This document shows positions 37,067 through 45,533 of a DNA stretch of 64,000 nt, one piece after another; the first letter of the stretch is position 1; each line of letters opens with the position of its first letter. The position numbers were made by a program, and so were the translations under genes. Under the pieces are notes generated by a model that had not been told where the DNA came from, did no database searches, and worked only from the letters and a program-made list of their open reading frames with translations. This stretch comes from Alcaligenaceae bacterium. Lineage in GTDB: Bacteria; Pseudomonadota; Gammaproteobacteria; Burkholderiales; Burkholderiaceae_B. The stretch covers positions 1 to 64,000 of the forward strand of contig JACCER010000018.1 in assembly GCA_013416445.1 (NCBI GenBank), read 5' to 3'.

Positions 37067-37929
37067 TGAAAATAGCTCTCGAAGGGCTACGCTCGTTTCG
37101 CGTCAGCACCGAACATCAGTATTCCCAAAAAGATGTAATGCTTTACGCATTAGGCCTGGGCTTGGGAACCGATGACGCCGACCTGCACTTTGTGTACGAA
37201 GAAGGCCTCAAAGTGCTTCCTACATTTGGCGGCGTTTTAGGTTATCCCGGCTTTTGGATCAAAGATCATCCTGAATTGGGCATGGACTGGCGCAAAGTGC
37301 TCAATGGCGAACAATCCCTGCGCATGCACAAGCCGCTCCCGGAAAAAGCCAAGGTGGTCGGCGAACTGCGTGTAACCGATGTGGTAGACAAGGGGGCAGG
37401 CAAGGACTGCCTGCTTTACACTACACGCGAAGTCCGGGACGAAAGCGGCGATTTACTTTGCGAAGTGCTTAATACCGTTGTGTTGCGCGGGCATGGGGGC
37501 TTTGGCGGCCCCAGCACGCGAAGCAGCGCTACCCAGGCACAAGCAGAGCGCCCGCAACGCGACCCAGACCATATCGCGGACTTCAATATCCTACAACAAG
37601 CAGCATTGTTATATCGGCTATCAGGAGACTACAACCCGCTACATGCTGATCCCGAAGTAGCTCGCAGCGTAGGTTTTCCTCGCGCCATTTTGCACGGCGC
37701 AGCAACCTGGGGAATAGCAGGACACATATTGCTGCGCAAAATGTGTGGTGGGGATGAAAGCCGTGTGCGTGAATTCGGGGCACGCTTCACTGCGCCCGTA
37801 TTTCCCGGAGAAACGTTACGCACCGAAATATGGGATCTCGGGTTGGGGCATGCCCTATTTCGTTGCTCGATTCCAGCTCGTGACAAGACAGTGCTGGACA
37901 TGGGTGAGTTCAACTTCAAGCCGGACTAA
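37066..37929 (+). CDS. MaoC/hydratase 2 family enoyl-CoA hydratase
   Basis: Double hot-dog-fold hydratase of 287 residues, like the hydratase 2 part of multifunctional enzyme type 2. The N-terminal hot dog covers about 1-145. The C-terminal one carries the hydratase 2 motif YRLSGDYNPLHADPEVA with catalytic Asp188 and His193, then GFPRAILHG. It would hydrate 2-enoyl-CoA to the (R)-3-hydroxyacyl-CoA, which the neighbouring SDR could oxidise. It is the last gene of the plus-strand operon, and its stop overlaps the convergent IclR stop. Confidence 0.93.
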   Translation: MKIALEGLRSFRVSTEHQYSQKDVMLYALGLGLGTDDADLHFVYEEGLKVLPTFGGVLGYPGFWIKDHPELGMDWRKVLNGEQSLRMHKPLPEKAKVVGELRVTDVVDKGAGKDCLLYTTREVRDESGDLLCEVLNTVVLRGHGGFGGPSTRSSATQAQAERPQRDPDHIADFNILQQAALLYRLSGDYNPLHADPEVARSVGFPRAILHGAATWGIAGHILLRKMCGGDESRVREFGARFTAPVFPGETLRTEIWDLGLGHALFRCSIPARDKTVLDMGEFNFKPD

Positions 37930-38807
37930 GAAAGCAAAGAGACTGATTTAGAGGCTGCCTTTGGCTTTGGCTTTAACTTGGAGGACCTGATTACAGGCAC
38001 GTGCGTGGCCGACTCGATGAGAGCACGGCCCGCCAGCCTCAGGTCTTCTGCTATTGCCTCAACCTTTTTGGCATCGTACTGGCCATTGAAAAGAATGGCT
38101 GAGCAAGAAAAGTTCACCTCCCCGCTTAATTCGTAGACTGGGGCGGCAATGGTAATCGTGCCCGGAGTCACATACCCTTCGTCGATAGACCAGCCAACAC
38201 GCCGAACTTCCTCGACCTGCTCAAGATACGTTTCGAAGCTTAGCGGTCGCGTTAACCGCAATTGCTGAAAACGCTCTTTCAATGCGGCGTGATCCATACC
38301 AGAATACGCAACAAAGACGCGACCCGTAGCCCCCAGCAATAAAGGTGAGCGCGAACCTGCACGCGCGTGGATGCGAATAGAAGCATCGCTTTCGGCTGTG
38401 AACACCAACATACTTCTGTCGTCGGATATCTTGCGCCAAATAGCAGCCATCATGTTGTATTTGCGCGCAAGGCTATCAATGTGCGGCTTGAGTATATGCA
38501 GTTCGGGACTATGTTCCAGCGCGCCTCGCGCGAGCCCCACCAACCCCAAGCTGAGTTGATATGTTTTGGAAACAGGGTCGACTTGGACGAAATCTTCTTG
38601 GATAAGGGTGTGCAATATATTAAAGCAGGTGCTTGGGTTTATTTCCACACCGCGGGTTATCTGCGTGACCGTCGCAGGCTTCTGAGTGTTTCTTAGAAAC
38701 CGTAGAATTTTGGCCGCATTCGTGACGGCGCCAACGGTTTTACCCTTCTGTTTTTCGCTGAGTTCAACTGTTGTTGTACGGTCGGTTGTAGTTTGCATAG
38801 GGTACAT
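37926..38807 (-). CDS. IclR family transcriptional regulator 1
   Basis: The 293-residue regulator has a winged helix (VTNAAKILRFLRNT, KPATVTQITRGVEINPSTCFNILHTL) and an IclR effector domain (VGWSIDEGYVTPGTITIAAPVYELSGEV). The N-terminus (about 25 residues) and the Lys/Pro/Ser-rich C-terminus are extra. It is divergent from the acyl-CoA synthetase gene (103 bp gap), and its 3' end overlaps the MaoC gene by four bases. The position inside the catabolic cluster makes it the likely regulator, with a CoA ester or the free acid as a plausible effector. Confidence 0.92.
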   Translation of the reverse strand: MYPMQTTTDRTTTVELSEKQKGKTVGAVTNAAKILRFLRNTQKPATVTQITRGVEINPSTCFNILHTLIQEDFVQVDPVSKTYQLSLGLVGLARGALEHSPELHILKPHIDSLARKYNMMAAIWRKISDDRSMLVFTAESDASIRIHARAGSRSPLLLGATGRVFVAYSGMDHAALKERFQQLRLTRPLSFETYLEQVEEVRRVGWSIDEGYVTPGTITIAAPVYELSGEVNFSCSAILFNGQYDAKKVEAIAEDLRLAGRALIESATHVPVIRSSKLKPKPKAASKSVSLLS

Positions 38808-38910
38808 CTGTATTGTTTGATTATGGAAGCAAATTTTACGATAGACAGGCAGCTATTGCCATGTAATAATAAAAAACGCGAATAATATTCCCCATGGAGA
38901 CAAATAATTA

Positions 38911-40437
38911 ATGCGCAGTCTAACTAAAGTAATCAATCAATGGGATAAAACCCGCAACACCGCAATAGCACTGGTCGATGGCAGCGTCGAACTCACCTGG
39001 GGAAACTTCGCGAACCGTGTAGCTTCATTGGCCTCAATTTTCCAGGCACGGGGAATAAAACAAGGGGAACGGGTCGCCGTGCTGGGGCAAAATAGCCATC
39101 GGCTAATAGAAACACTATACGGCGCGCTATGGGCCGGGGGCGTGGCAGTCCCTTTGAACTGGCGCTTGGCCACACCGGAACTTATCGAACTATGCCACGA
39201 CTGCGAGCCAACACTGCTGGTAGTCGATGAAGACTTCAAGGATCAGGCGCAAACGCTGGCGCAATTGGTGCCGTCCATTCGCAGCGTCATTCATCAACAT
39301 GACTATGAATCACTCGTAGCCTCTGGCGTTCCAGTTTCCGACGCAGGCCGCTCTAATGATGATGTCGCATTTCTGATTTATACAGGTGGAACAACTGGCC
39401 GCCCCAAGGGCGTAATGATCACCCACTCTAATCTCATCGCCAATTTTGAAAATTGCTTGGCAATTTTACCGTTCGATGAAAAAACCGTGCATCTTCATTG
39501 TGGCGCACTATTCCATCTCTCGGCGCTATGGCGCGTCGTGTCGGTCACTTTGCTGGGAGGGCAGCATATTGTCCTGCCACGTTTCGAAGTTGAACCTGTT
39601 CTAGATGCTATTGAACGCTATCAGATCACAGCAGCAGCGTTTGTGCCAACCATGATGGCTGCGCTCCTCGATTCACCAAACTTCACACAAGAAAAATTAT
39701 CCAGCTTACGTGCCATCACGTATGGAACCTCACCGGTATCCGATACTTTGCTGTTGCGCCTTATGCAAGCCTTGCCAGCCTGCGGACTTTACCAAGGGTA
39801 TGGCATGACAGAAACATCGCCGGTCGTTACCCTTTTGACACCAAACGATCATAAACCAGGCAACCCTCGCCTACGCTCCTGCGGCCAAGCCGTACCCGGC
39901 GTCGAGGTGCGCATCGCTGATGCGTCTGACGCCCTGTTGCCACAAGGCACTGTGGGCGAGATCCAACTGCGTGGGGCCACGGTAATGAAAGGGTATTGGC
40001 AACTAAGCGAACTTACAAATCAAACACTACGCGGCGGTTGGATGCACACTGGCGACGCCGGTTATTTTGATGAGCAAGGGTATCTGTACATAGTAGATCG
40101 CCTGAAAGACATGATCGTTTCCGGTGGAGAAAACATTTACTCCTTCGAAGTTGAAAATGCTATTGCGTCGCACCCCGATGTCGCTGAGTGTGCTGTGTTT
40201 GGCATACCCGATGAGAAATGGGGTGAAGCGGTTCATGCTGTCGTAGTACCCAAGGCCAATGTTCTCCTGGACACCGCCAGTGTGTCTGCGCACTGCCGGG
40301 CCCGTATTGCATCTTATAAATGCCCAAAAAGCATTGAAGTACGTCTAGAACCGTTGCCGCTATCTGCCGTTAACAAAGTACTTAAAGCATCGTTGCGTAC
40401 AAAGTGGTGGTCTGGCCAGGAACGTAACATTGCCTGA
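38911..40437 (+). CDS. Acyl-CoA synthetase (AMP-forming)
   Basis: Adenylate-forming ligase of 508 residues that activates a carboxylic acid to its CoA thioester. It has the P-loop YTGGTTGRPKGVMITH (157-172), GYGMTETSPVVT, the hinge region GWMHTGDAGYFDEQGYLYIVDRLKDMIVSGGENIY, and the catalytic lysine in NKVLKASLR. The chain specificity cannot be read. In front of a Bug receptor and next to the IclR regulator, it is probably the entry enzyme of the catabolic cluster. Confidence 0.94.
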   Translation: MRSLTKVINQWDKTRNTAIALVDGSVELTWGNFANRVASLASIFQARGIKQGERVAVLGQNSHRLIETLYGALWAGGVAVPLNWRLATPELIELCHDCEPTLLVVDEDFKDQAQTLAQLVPSIRSVIHQHDYESLVASGVPVSDAGRSNDDVAFLIYTGGTTGRPKGVMITHSNLIANFENCLAILPFDEKTVHLHCGALFHLSALWRVVSVTLLGGQHIVLPRFEVEPVLDAIERYQITAAAFVPTMMAALLDSPNFTQEKLSSLRAITYGTSPVSDTLLLRLMQALPACGLYQGYGMTETSPVVTLLTPNDHKPGNPRLRSCGQAVPGVEVRIADASDALLPQGTVGEIQLRGATVMKGYWQLSELTNQTLRGGWMHTGDAGYFDEQGYLYIVDRLKDMIVSGGENIYSFEVENAIASHPDVAECAVFGIPDEKWGEAVHAVVVPKANVLLDTASVSAHCRARIASYKCPKSIEVRLEPLPLSAVNKVLKASLRTKWWSGQERNIA

Positions 40438-40469
40438 CCGAAATAATCTTATTAAAAAGCGAGAGAGAC

Positions 40470-41444
40470 ATGAAAAAACTGACTTCAAAACTGTTGCCTT
40501 ACATACTATGCATGCCCGCCATGTTATTGGCTCCATTAGCCCTTGCACAATCGTTCCCCAGTAAACCCATTCACATCGTCATACCAGCAGCTGCTGGTGG
40601 GTCTACCGATACCATCGGTCGCATCCTTGCCAAGTTGCTTTCAGAGCAATCCGGGGTACCGGTGGTTGTAGAGAATAAAGCAGGCGCCTCTGGCTCGATT
40701 GGCGTCAATTCAGTTGTTCAGTCTGCGCCTGACGGTTACACCCTGCTCGTTTCCGTACCCGACGCAGTCACCGTTTACCCTCTGATGACGAAGAACGCTC
40801 CGTACAAAAGTACCGACCTAACACCAATTACATCGGTTGCCAGCACGCCCTATGTATTCGCAATGAATGCCCAATTGCCTGCAAACACACTACAAGACTT
40901 CATTGCCTTATCCAAAAAACAACAGCTCTCCATGGCCACGCCGGGGACAGGCACATCGGGCCGGATTGTGCTTGAAATGTTTAAGCACGCTGCAGGCATC
41001 GATCTTTTGCATGTACCGTACAAAGGCGCAGGGCCGGCAATGCTCTCGGTAATCGCTGGCGAAACACAAATTGCGGCCACCTCACCCATGACACTCAAAA
41101 GCCACATGGATAGCGGAAAATTAAAAGCGCTTGCGGTCAGCAGCGCCACACGCAACTCAAGGCTGCCCAACGTACCCTCTATGGTAGAAAGTGGCTTTCC
41201 TGGCTTCGACGTTTCGGCATGGTTTGGCGTTTTCACTGCGCCGGGGGTTCCGGCTGATGTCGCTGAAAAGCTCAATAAAATGATTCTTACCGCTATCAAG
41301 TCTCCGGAATACACGTCACGCATCAATGGCCTTGGCCTTGAGATAAAACCTGTAAGCCTAGGACAATTTAAGGAAATGCTTGCCCAAGAAACCAAACGCT
41401 GGGGGCAGTTGATCAAGTCTGCCGGGATCACACCCGGAGAATAA
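40470..41444 (+). CDS. Bug family (TctC) solute-binding protein 3
   Basis: The 324-residue periplasmic receptor has a signal peptide ending ALA-Q. Motifs are FPSKPIHIVIPAAAGGSTDTIGR, VENKAGASGSIGVNS and LHVPYKGAGPAMLSVIAGE. It is very similar in sequence to the Bug at 30078 (compare KPYxSLKEF-type segments and IKPVSLGQF with ITPVSRAQF), so the two may recognise related ligands at the two ends of the cluster. It is 32 bp after the acyl-CoA synthetase, with GAGAGA upstream. Confidence 0.93.
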   Translation: MKKLTSKLLPYILCMPAMLLAPLALAQSFPSKPIHIVIPAAAGGSTDTIGRILAKLLSEQSGVPVVVENKAGASGSIGVNSVVQSAPDGYTLLVSVPDAVTVYPLMTKNAPYKSTDLTPITSVASTPYVFAMNAQLPANTLQDFIALSKKQQLSMATPGTGTSGRIVLEMFKHAAGIDLLHVPYKGAGPAMLSVIAGETQIAATSPMTLKSHMDSGKLKALAVSSATRNSRLPNVPSMVESGFPGFDVSAWFGVFTAPGVPADVAEKLNKMILTAIKSPEYTSRINGLGLEIKPVSLGQFKEMLAQETKRWGQLIKSAGITPGE

Positions 41445-41451
41445 GCTCTCC

Positions 41452-41479
41452 TCGACCAGCAAGCAACCCGGCGTATAAT
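41452..41479 (+). promoter_or_regulatory. Promoter of the preQ1 riboswitch-yhhQ-queC unit
   Basis: The -10 TATAAT is at 41474-41479 and a weak -35 TCGACC is at 41452-41457 with 16-bp spacing. A start at about 41486 puts the riboswitch roughly 12 nt into the transcript. Confidence 0.6.
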
Positions 41480-41497
41480 ATCTGCTCCAATTTTCCC

Positions 41498-41528
41498 CAT
41501 GGGTTCCCTAACCCCATCACCAAAAAGG
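41498..41528 (+). promoter_or_regulatory. preQ1-I riboswitch
   Basis: The segment from 41498 reads as a compact H-type pseudoknot. P1 is ATGGG (41499-41503) with CCCAT (41513-41517), the loop is TTCCCTAAC, then an A-rich stretch ACCAAAAAGG. It closely resembles the class I preQ1 aptamer of Thermoanaerobacter tengcongensis (GGGT...TAACCCCA...AAAA..AGG). Loop bases CCT can pair with the AGG, which is also the ribosome site seven bases before the yhhQ ATG. preQ1 binding would therefore hide the ribosome site and block translation. The downstream genes belong to queuosine precursor metabolism, which strongly supports the call. Confidence 0.85.
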
Positions 41529-41534
41529 CCTCGC

Positions 41535-42203
41535 ATGACAGCAATATCTGCCCCGCAATCGCGGGTATCGTTCTATCTCGCCCTGCTGGTCGCATTCCAC
41601 GTCCTCATCATCATTTCCAGCAATTATCTTGTACAGTTGCCCATTGACCTGTTTGGTTTTCACAGCACCTGGGGCGCCTTCAGCTTCCCTTTTATTTTCC
41701 TGGCTACTGACCTGACCGTGCGCCTGATTGGCAAGGCCGAAGCGCGCAGCGTGATCGCGCGGGCCATGATACCGGCGCTGATTGCCTCTTACTTCATATC
41801 GGTGCTATTCCATGAAGGCCGCTTCAACGGCATGGCCACACTGGGCGAGTTCAACAGCTTCGTATTTCGCATCGCCTTTGCCAGCTTCGCCGCCTACGTC
41901 CTGGGCCAATTGCTGGACGTACAGGTATTCGATCGCATGCGCCGTGGCTATGTGCAGTGGTGGGTAGCGCCAGCGGCGGCGTCCGTAGTCGGGCAGGCGC
42001 TGGACACAGCTGCTTTCTTCAGCATTGCATTCTGGCGCAGCAGCAACTCCTTCATGGCCGCGCATTGGGGGGAAATCGCCGTCGTCGACTATGTCATCAA
42101 ACTGGCCGTCAGCTTGCTGCTATTCGTGCCAATGTACGGTATTGCCCTGAACGCCATCATTCGGACGATGAAACGGCGCGATGCTCTATTGGCCGAAGCA
42201 TGA
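41535..42203 (+). CDS. yhhQ: Queuosine precursor transporter (YhhQ family)
   Basis: Integral membrane protein that takes up 7-cyano-7-deazaguanine or related precursors (DUF165/VUT family). The start at 41535 is set by the riboswitch ribosome site AAAAAGG, giving 222 residues. About six transmembrane helices are seen. The family stretches [40 protein letters not shown] and [15 protein letters not shown] are conserved. Its stop overlaps the queC start (ATGA), so one leader controls both uptake and synthesis. Confidence 0.94.
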   Translation: MTAISAPQSRVSFYLALLVAFHVLIIISSNYLVQLPIDLFGFHSTWGAFSFPFIFLATDLTVRLIGKAEARSVIARAMIPALIASYFISVLFHEGRFNGMATLGEFNSFVFRIAFASFAAYVLGQLLDVQVFDRMRRGYVQWWVAPAAASVVGQALDTAAFFSIAFWRSSNSFMAAHWGEIAVVDYVIKLAVSLLLFVPMYGIALNAIIRTMKRRDALLAEA

Positions 42204-42955
42204 GCATGCCCTGGCAAGCTCATCGTCGCGCCTTGGTCCTGTTCTCCGGCGGTCAAGACTCCACCACGTGTTTGGCTTGGGCGCTGGCACATTTCGCGCA
42301 TGTCGAAACCATAGGTTTTGACTACGGCCAGCGCCACCGGGTAGAACTGGATTGCCGTGACACCTTGCGCCGCAGTATGGCTGCACAGCAACCCGACTGG
42401 GCACTGCGCCTGGGCGACGACCACCTGCTTGATGTAAATGTACTCGGTCAGTTGGGCCGTTCGGCCATGACCGACGACGTAGCCATTACCATGCAAGCCG
42501 ACGGCCTGCCCAACACTTTTGTTCCTGGCCGCAATCTGCTGTTCTTCACCCTGGCCGCCGCGCTGGCCTACCGGCGAGAATTGAACGTGCTGGTAGGTGG
42601 CATGTCGCAAACTGACTACTCTGGTTATCCGGATTGCCGCGACAATACCCTCAAAGCCTTGCAGGTAGCACTAAGCTTGGGCGTGGATCGCCCCCTGACA
42701 CTGGAAACACCACTGATGTGGCTAAACAAGGCTGATACCTGGGAACTGGCACAGCAGCTAGGCGGCGAGGCGCTCGTAGAACTGGTGCGTACCGAAACCC
42801 ATACTTGCTATCTGAACCAACGTGACACCTTGCACGCCTGGGGCTATGGCTGTGGACTATGCCCGGCCTGCACACTACGCAAGCAAGGTCATCGGCAATG
42901 GATTACGCATCATGTGCATAAATCACAGGCCGGAACTCGTAGGTCGGACTCGTAA
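42200..42955 (+). CDS. queC: 7-cyano-7-deazaguanine synthase QueC
   Basis: ATP-dependent enzyme converting 7-carboxy-7-deazaguanine to preQ0. The start at 42200 overlaps the transporter stop. The 251-residue product has the PP-loop [52 protein letters not shown], and the zinc ligands in ETHTCY and [13 protein letters not shown]. Its C-terminal residues TRRSDS and the stop codon are supplied by the head of a dispersed palindromic repeat, so the native tail was probably replaced by the repeat. Confidence 0.95.
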   Translation: MSMPWQAHRRALVLFSGGQDSTTCLAWALAHFAHVETIGFDYGQRHRVELDCRDTLRRSMAAQQPDWALRLGDDHLLDVNVLGQLGRSAMTDDVAITMQADGLPNTFVPGRNLLFFTLAAALAYRRELNVLVGGMSQTDYSGYPDCRDNTLKALQVALSLGVDRPLTLETPLMWLNKADTWELAQQLGGEALVELVRTETHTCYLNQRDTLHAWGYGCGLCPACTLRKQGHRQWITHHVHKSQAGTRRSDS

Positions 42956-42987
42956 GTCGGATTAGTGCGCAGCGCATAAACCGACAA
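42939..42987. repeat. Dispersed palindromic repeat overlapping the queC stop (copy 5)
   Basis: A partial head GTAGGTCGGA (42939-42948) is followed by a second head and full copy GTAAGTCGGATTAGTGCGC...GCGCATAAACCGACAA (42952-42987). The first head is inside queC and provides its final codons; the TAA stop at 42953-42955 lies in the second head. Confidence 0.8.
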
Positions 42988-43104
42988 CCGGCAACTACGG
43001 TCAAGCAAGAACAGGCTTCACCAAGGGCGGCCCAGCTACCTGGCATTCTGGCTGCGGAAGTTTTGTTAAATTACACTACGCTCTTGTCTGGTTGCGACGT
43101 CATT

Positions 43105-43139
43105 TGTCGGATTACGGGCTACGCCCGAATCCGACCTAC
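43105..43139. repeat. Dispersed GTAG-type palindromic repeat (copy 6)
   Basis: TGTCGGATTACGGGCT, then ACGCCCGAATCCGACCTAC. It is in the opposite orientation to copy 5, and the pair flanks the queC-IclR gap. It lies 31 bp upstream of the IclR start codon. Confidence 0.88.
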
Positions 43140-43169
43140 AATAAGACTTGTGTTTCAAAAAATAAAACT

Positions 43170-43946
43170 ATGAGCCTAGACAACAAAGCCACTCTGGTTA
43201 GCGCCTTGGCACGCGGCATAAGTATTATTCGCTGCTTCTCCCCAACAGCACAAGAGCTAAGCGGCAGAGAACTCATGGAACTGACCGGCCTGCCCAAACC
43301 AACTCTTTTCCGTTTGCTTGATACGCTGTGCGAACTGGGACTGCTTCGTTATTCTGAGCGTATTTCAAAATACCTTCCGGGTATCGCCTTATTGAATATG
43401 TCGGCCCCCGTCCTGGCACGAATGACCATCCGGCAACTGGCACGGCCACTCATGGAAGATCTGGCCAATCACATCAACGGACAGCTTCAGCTTTCAGTGG
43501 GCAGCGGCTTCAGCCTGGTCTACGCAGAATTGGCCCACGGCCGGCAAAGCCAAGTATTCAGGCCCGAAATAGGCATGCATCTCTCCCTGTCGCGCACAGC
43601 ATCCGGGCGCGCCTATATGTGCACTTGGCCAGAAAATGAACGCGAAAAATTCCTGGAGAAACTGCAAGATCAAGATGCTGAGCAAGCACGTTGGCTGGAA
43701 TCAAGGCTGGCCAATGCGGCCCAAGACCTGAAAGAGCACGGATTTTGCCGCAGCCACGGCGACTTGCATCGTGAAATCGTGACAATTGCTGTGCCGATGA
43801 AAAAGCCGCTTGATGGTGAAACATGGGTTTTTGCAGTATCCGTGCCTATATTCAGTGAGCAAAGCAAGCGATTTGAGAGCGACCTGGGCCCACGCTTGAT
43901 TACGGTGGTGCGTGGAGTCGAGGCCGCTTTGGGCAACATCAGCTAG
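43170..43946 (+). CDS. IclR family transcriptional regulator 2
   Basis: From ATG 43170 the product has 258 residues. It has a winged helix (LARGISIIRCFSPTAQELSGRELMELTGLPKPTLFRLLDTLCELGLL) and an IclR effector domain (MHLSLSRTASGRAYMCTWP, HGFCRSHGDLHREIVTIAVPM). The frame is open further upstream, but that part only translates the palindromic repeat, so I exclude it. No strong ribosome site is visible. The Bug receptor gene 425 bp downstream on the same strand is a possible target. Confidence 0.9.
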   Translation: MSLDNKATLVSALARGISIIRCFSPTAQELSGRELMELTGLPKPTLFRLLDTLCELGLLRYSERISKYLPGIALLNMSAPVLARMTIRQLARPLMEDLANHINGQLQLSVGSGFSLVYAELAHGRQSQVFRPEIGMHLSLSRTASGRAYMCTWPENEREKFLEKLQDQDAEQARWLESRLANAAQDLKEHGFCRSHGDLHREIVTIAVPMKKPLDGETWVFAVSVPIFSEQSKRFESDLGPRLITVVRGVEAALGNIS

Positions 43947-44371
43947 CGTCCTGCTGCTGGTATTGGATTACGCGCCTGACGGCGCTAGTCCAACCTACGA
44001 AAACCTTAAGCAAGTGGCTCTCTCCTTGATGCCTAATGAAGAGGGGCATTGCTCAAGCCTTACACTTATCTCAAAACAAAAAATGAAGTTTTTGTCTCAT
44101 AAATAACAATATTAAGTATAGGCCAAGATTTTTATTGCTGAACATCAGTGAATAAATTTATAGACGCCATTAAATTGAATATTTTTCGAGATAGATGTAT
44201 CATTAACAGCAATAAATTGGAGCTTTTTCAAGTCCAATCCCTATTGCAGTACTCAAACACCGCAAAACCGTCTGCCTGGCGACTTCCTGCAACGCCATGG
44301 TGGCTATTATGAATATATAAACACCAAAGTGTGGCGGCTCCTGCGCCATATTTCTTGAGAGAAGATATCCA
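43947..44371. other. Intergenic region between the IclR and Bug genes
   Basis: This 425-bp gap has no convincing gene. It holds a copy of the dispersed palindrome at 43962-43998, then an AT-rich stretch from about 44070 to 44230 that includes a small inverted repeat ACAAAAA/TTTTTGT (44076-44095), and a GAGAGAAG ribosome site just before the Bug start. The promoter of the Bug gene presumably lies here. Confidence 0.55.
43962..43998. repeat. Dispersed palindromic repeat, diverged (copy 7)
   Basis: ATTGGATTACGCGCCTGA, then CGGCGCTAGTCCAACCTAC. The outer arms changed together (TTGGA/TCCAA in place of TCGGA/TCCGA), which keeps the hairpin. It starts 16 bp after the IclR stop. Confidence 0.75.
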
Positions 44372-45322
44372 ATGAAGAAGTTCTTGCTCGCAGCGTTGCT
44401 TCTTGCTGCCCCATTAGCGCCTGCTGCTCATGCACAGTCTGCTGACAACTACCCTGCAAAAGCAATGCGTTTCATTGTGCCACTGGGCCCAGGCAGTGGC
44501 GCTGACGCCCACACACGAGCACTGGCTGATGGCTTCCAAAGGCTGACGGGGCAACCTGCCGTCGTCGAAAACCGACCCGGCGCCGATCTTATTCTGGGCA
44601 CCACCACCGCCCTGAACGCTCCCGCAGACGGCTATACCCTGATGCTGATTACACCCAGCGCCCCGGTCATCAACCCCTTGGTCCTGAAAAAACTGCCCTA
44701 CAAGCCTGAAGACATCCGTCCTGTTCTGCACCTAAGCAATAACGTCGGTACCTTGGTAACGGCAGGGGACTCCCGCTTCAACAGCCTGCAAGACGTTCTG
44801 GACGAAGCCCGCAAAGCCCCGGGCACTATCAGCATAGGCCTGTACGGCAATACCTATCGTCTGGGCGCACGCACATTGGCAAAAGCGGCTGGCATTCAAT
44901 TCAACGACATTCCTTACAAGGGCTTTGGCCCAACCGTCACCGACGTTATCGGGAGCACGGTAGACGTTGCACTGGTAGACCTTGGCGGCGCCCTGCCCCT
45001 GATTGAATCTGGAAAGCTGAAGGCTTTGGCGGTTGGCAGCGACAAGCGCCTGGATATCGTACCCAATATCCCCACAATCGCGGAAAGCGGTTTTCCTGGG
45101 TATTCCCTGTATATCTTCGTAGGTTATGCAATCCATGCCGACACGCCTGAGCCCATCGCCCTGAAACTTGAAGATTTATTGCAGCAAGTAGCCCAGGAAC
45201 AATCCTTCCAGGACGTGCTGGCCAAACATGCCGGTACGCTGTTTGTTGGCAGCCGGGGCAAGCCGTTTGCTGAATTCATTGGAAACGAATACAAAAAGGC
45301 CAAAGAAGTCGCTTCCGAATAA
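44372..45322 (+). CDS. Bug family (TctC) solute-binding protein 4
   Basis: The 316-residue periplasmic receptor has signal peptide MKKFLLAALLLAAPLAPAAHA-Q. Motifs are MRFIVPLGPGSGADAHTRALADG, VENRPGADLILGTTTALNAP and NDIPYKGFGPTVTDVIGSTVD. The GSGAD variant of the first ligand loop sets it apart from the GGSTD type receptors in this window. It stands alone, with the IclR regulator upstream. No TctA/TctB genes are nearby, and the ligand is unknown. Confidence 0.92.
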   Translation: MKKFLLAALLLAAPLAPAAHAQSADNYPAKAMRFIVPLGPGSGADAHTRALADGFQRLTGQPAVVENRPGADLILGTTTALNAPADGYTLMLITPSAPVINPLVLKKLPYKPEDIRPVLHLSNNVGTLVTAGDSRFNSLQDVLDEARKAPGTISIGLYGNTYRLGARTLAKAAGIQFNDIPYKGFGPTVTDVIGSTVDVALVDLGGALPLIESGKLKALAVGSDKRLDIVPNIPTIAESGFPGYSLYIFVGYAIHADTPEPIALKLEDLLQQVAQEQSFQDVLAKHAGTLFVGSRGKPFAEFIGNEYKKAKEVASE

Positions 45323-45336
45323 GCTGGTGTTTTTGC

Positions 45337-45359
45337 AGCCCTCTGAAGGTCAGGGGGCT
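45337..45359 (+). terminator. Hairpin downstream of Bug 4
   Basis: AGCCCTCTGA, loop AGG, TCAGGGGGCT. The ten-base-pair stem includes one G-T pair and lies 14 bp after the stop codon. There is no following T run, so it is a candidate end or stabilising hairpin only. Confidence 0.4.
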
Positions 45360-45533
45360 CGCCTGGGTTAAAAGCTACAAAACCAACCCACTTGACGGCC
45401 CTTCAAGTAAAACAGGCGGGCATGCAATTCAGTATGGCTCAGCACGCAGCCATCGTGTAGTATGGTTCGACTTCCACACCATTTACACTCACTTCTTCAT
45501 TACGTTCCCAGGCTGCGAGCGTACATCTGATTC

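Noticed and set aside
41957-42199. N-terminal extension of queC by 81 codons
   Set aside because: It would overlap the whole C-terminal half of the transporter gene. The ATGA overlap start at 42200 gives the normal QueC N-terminus.
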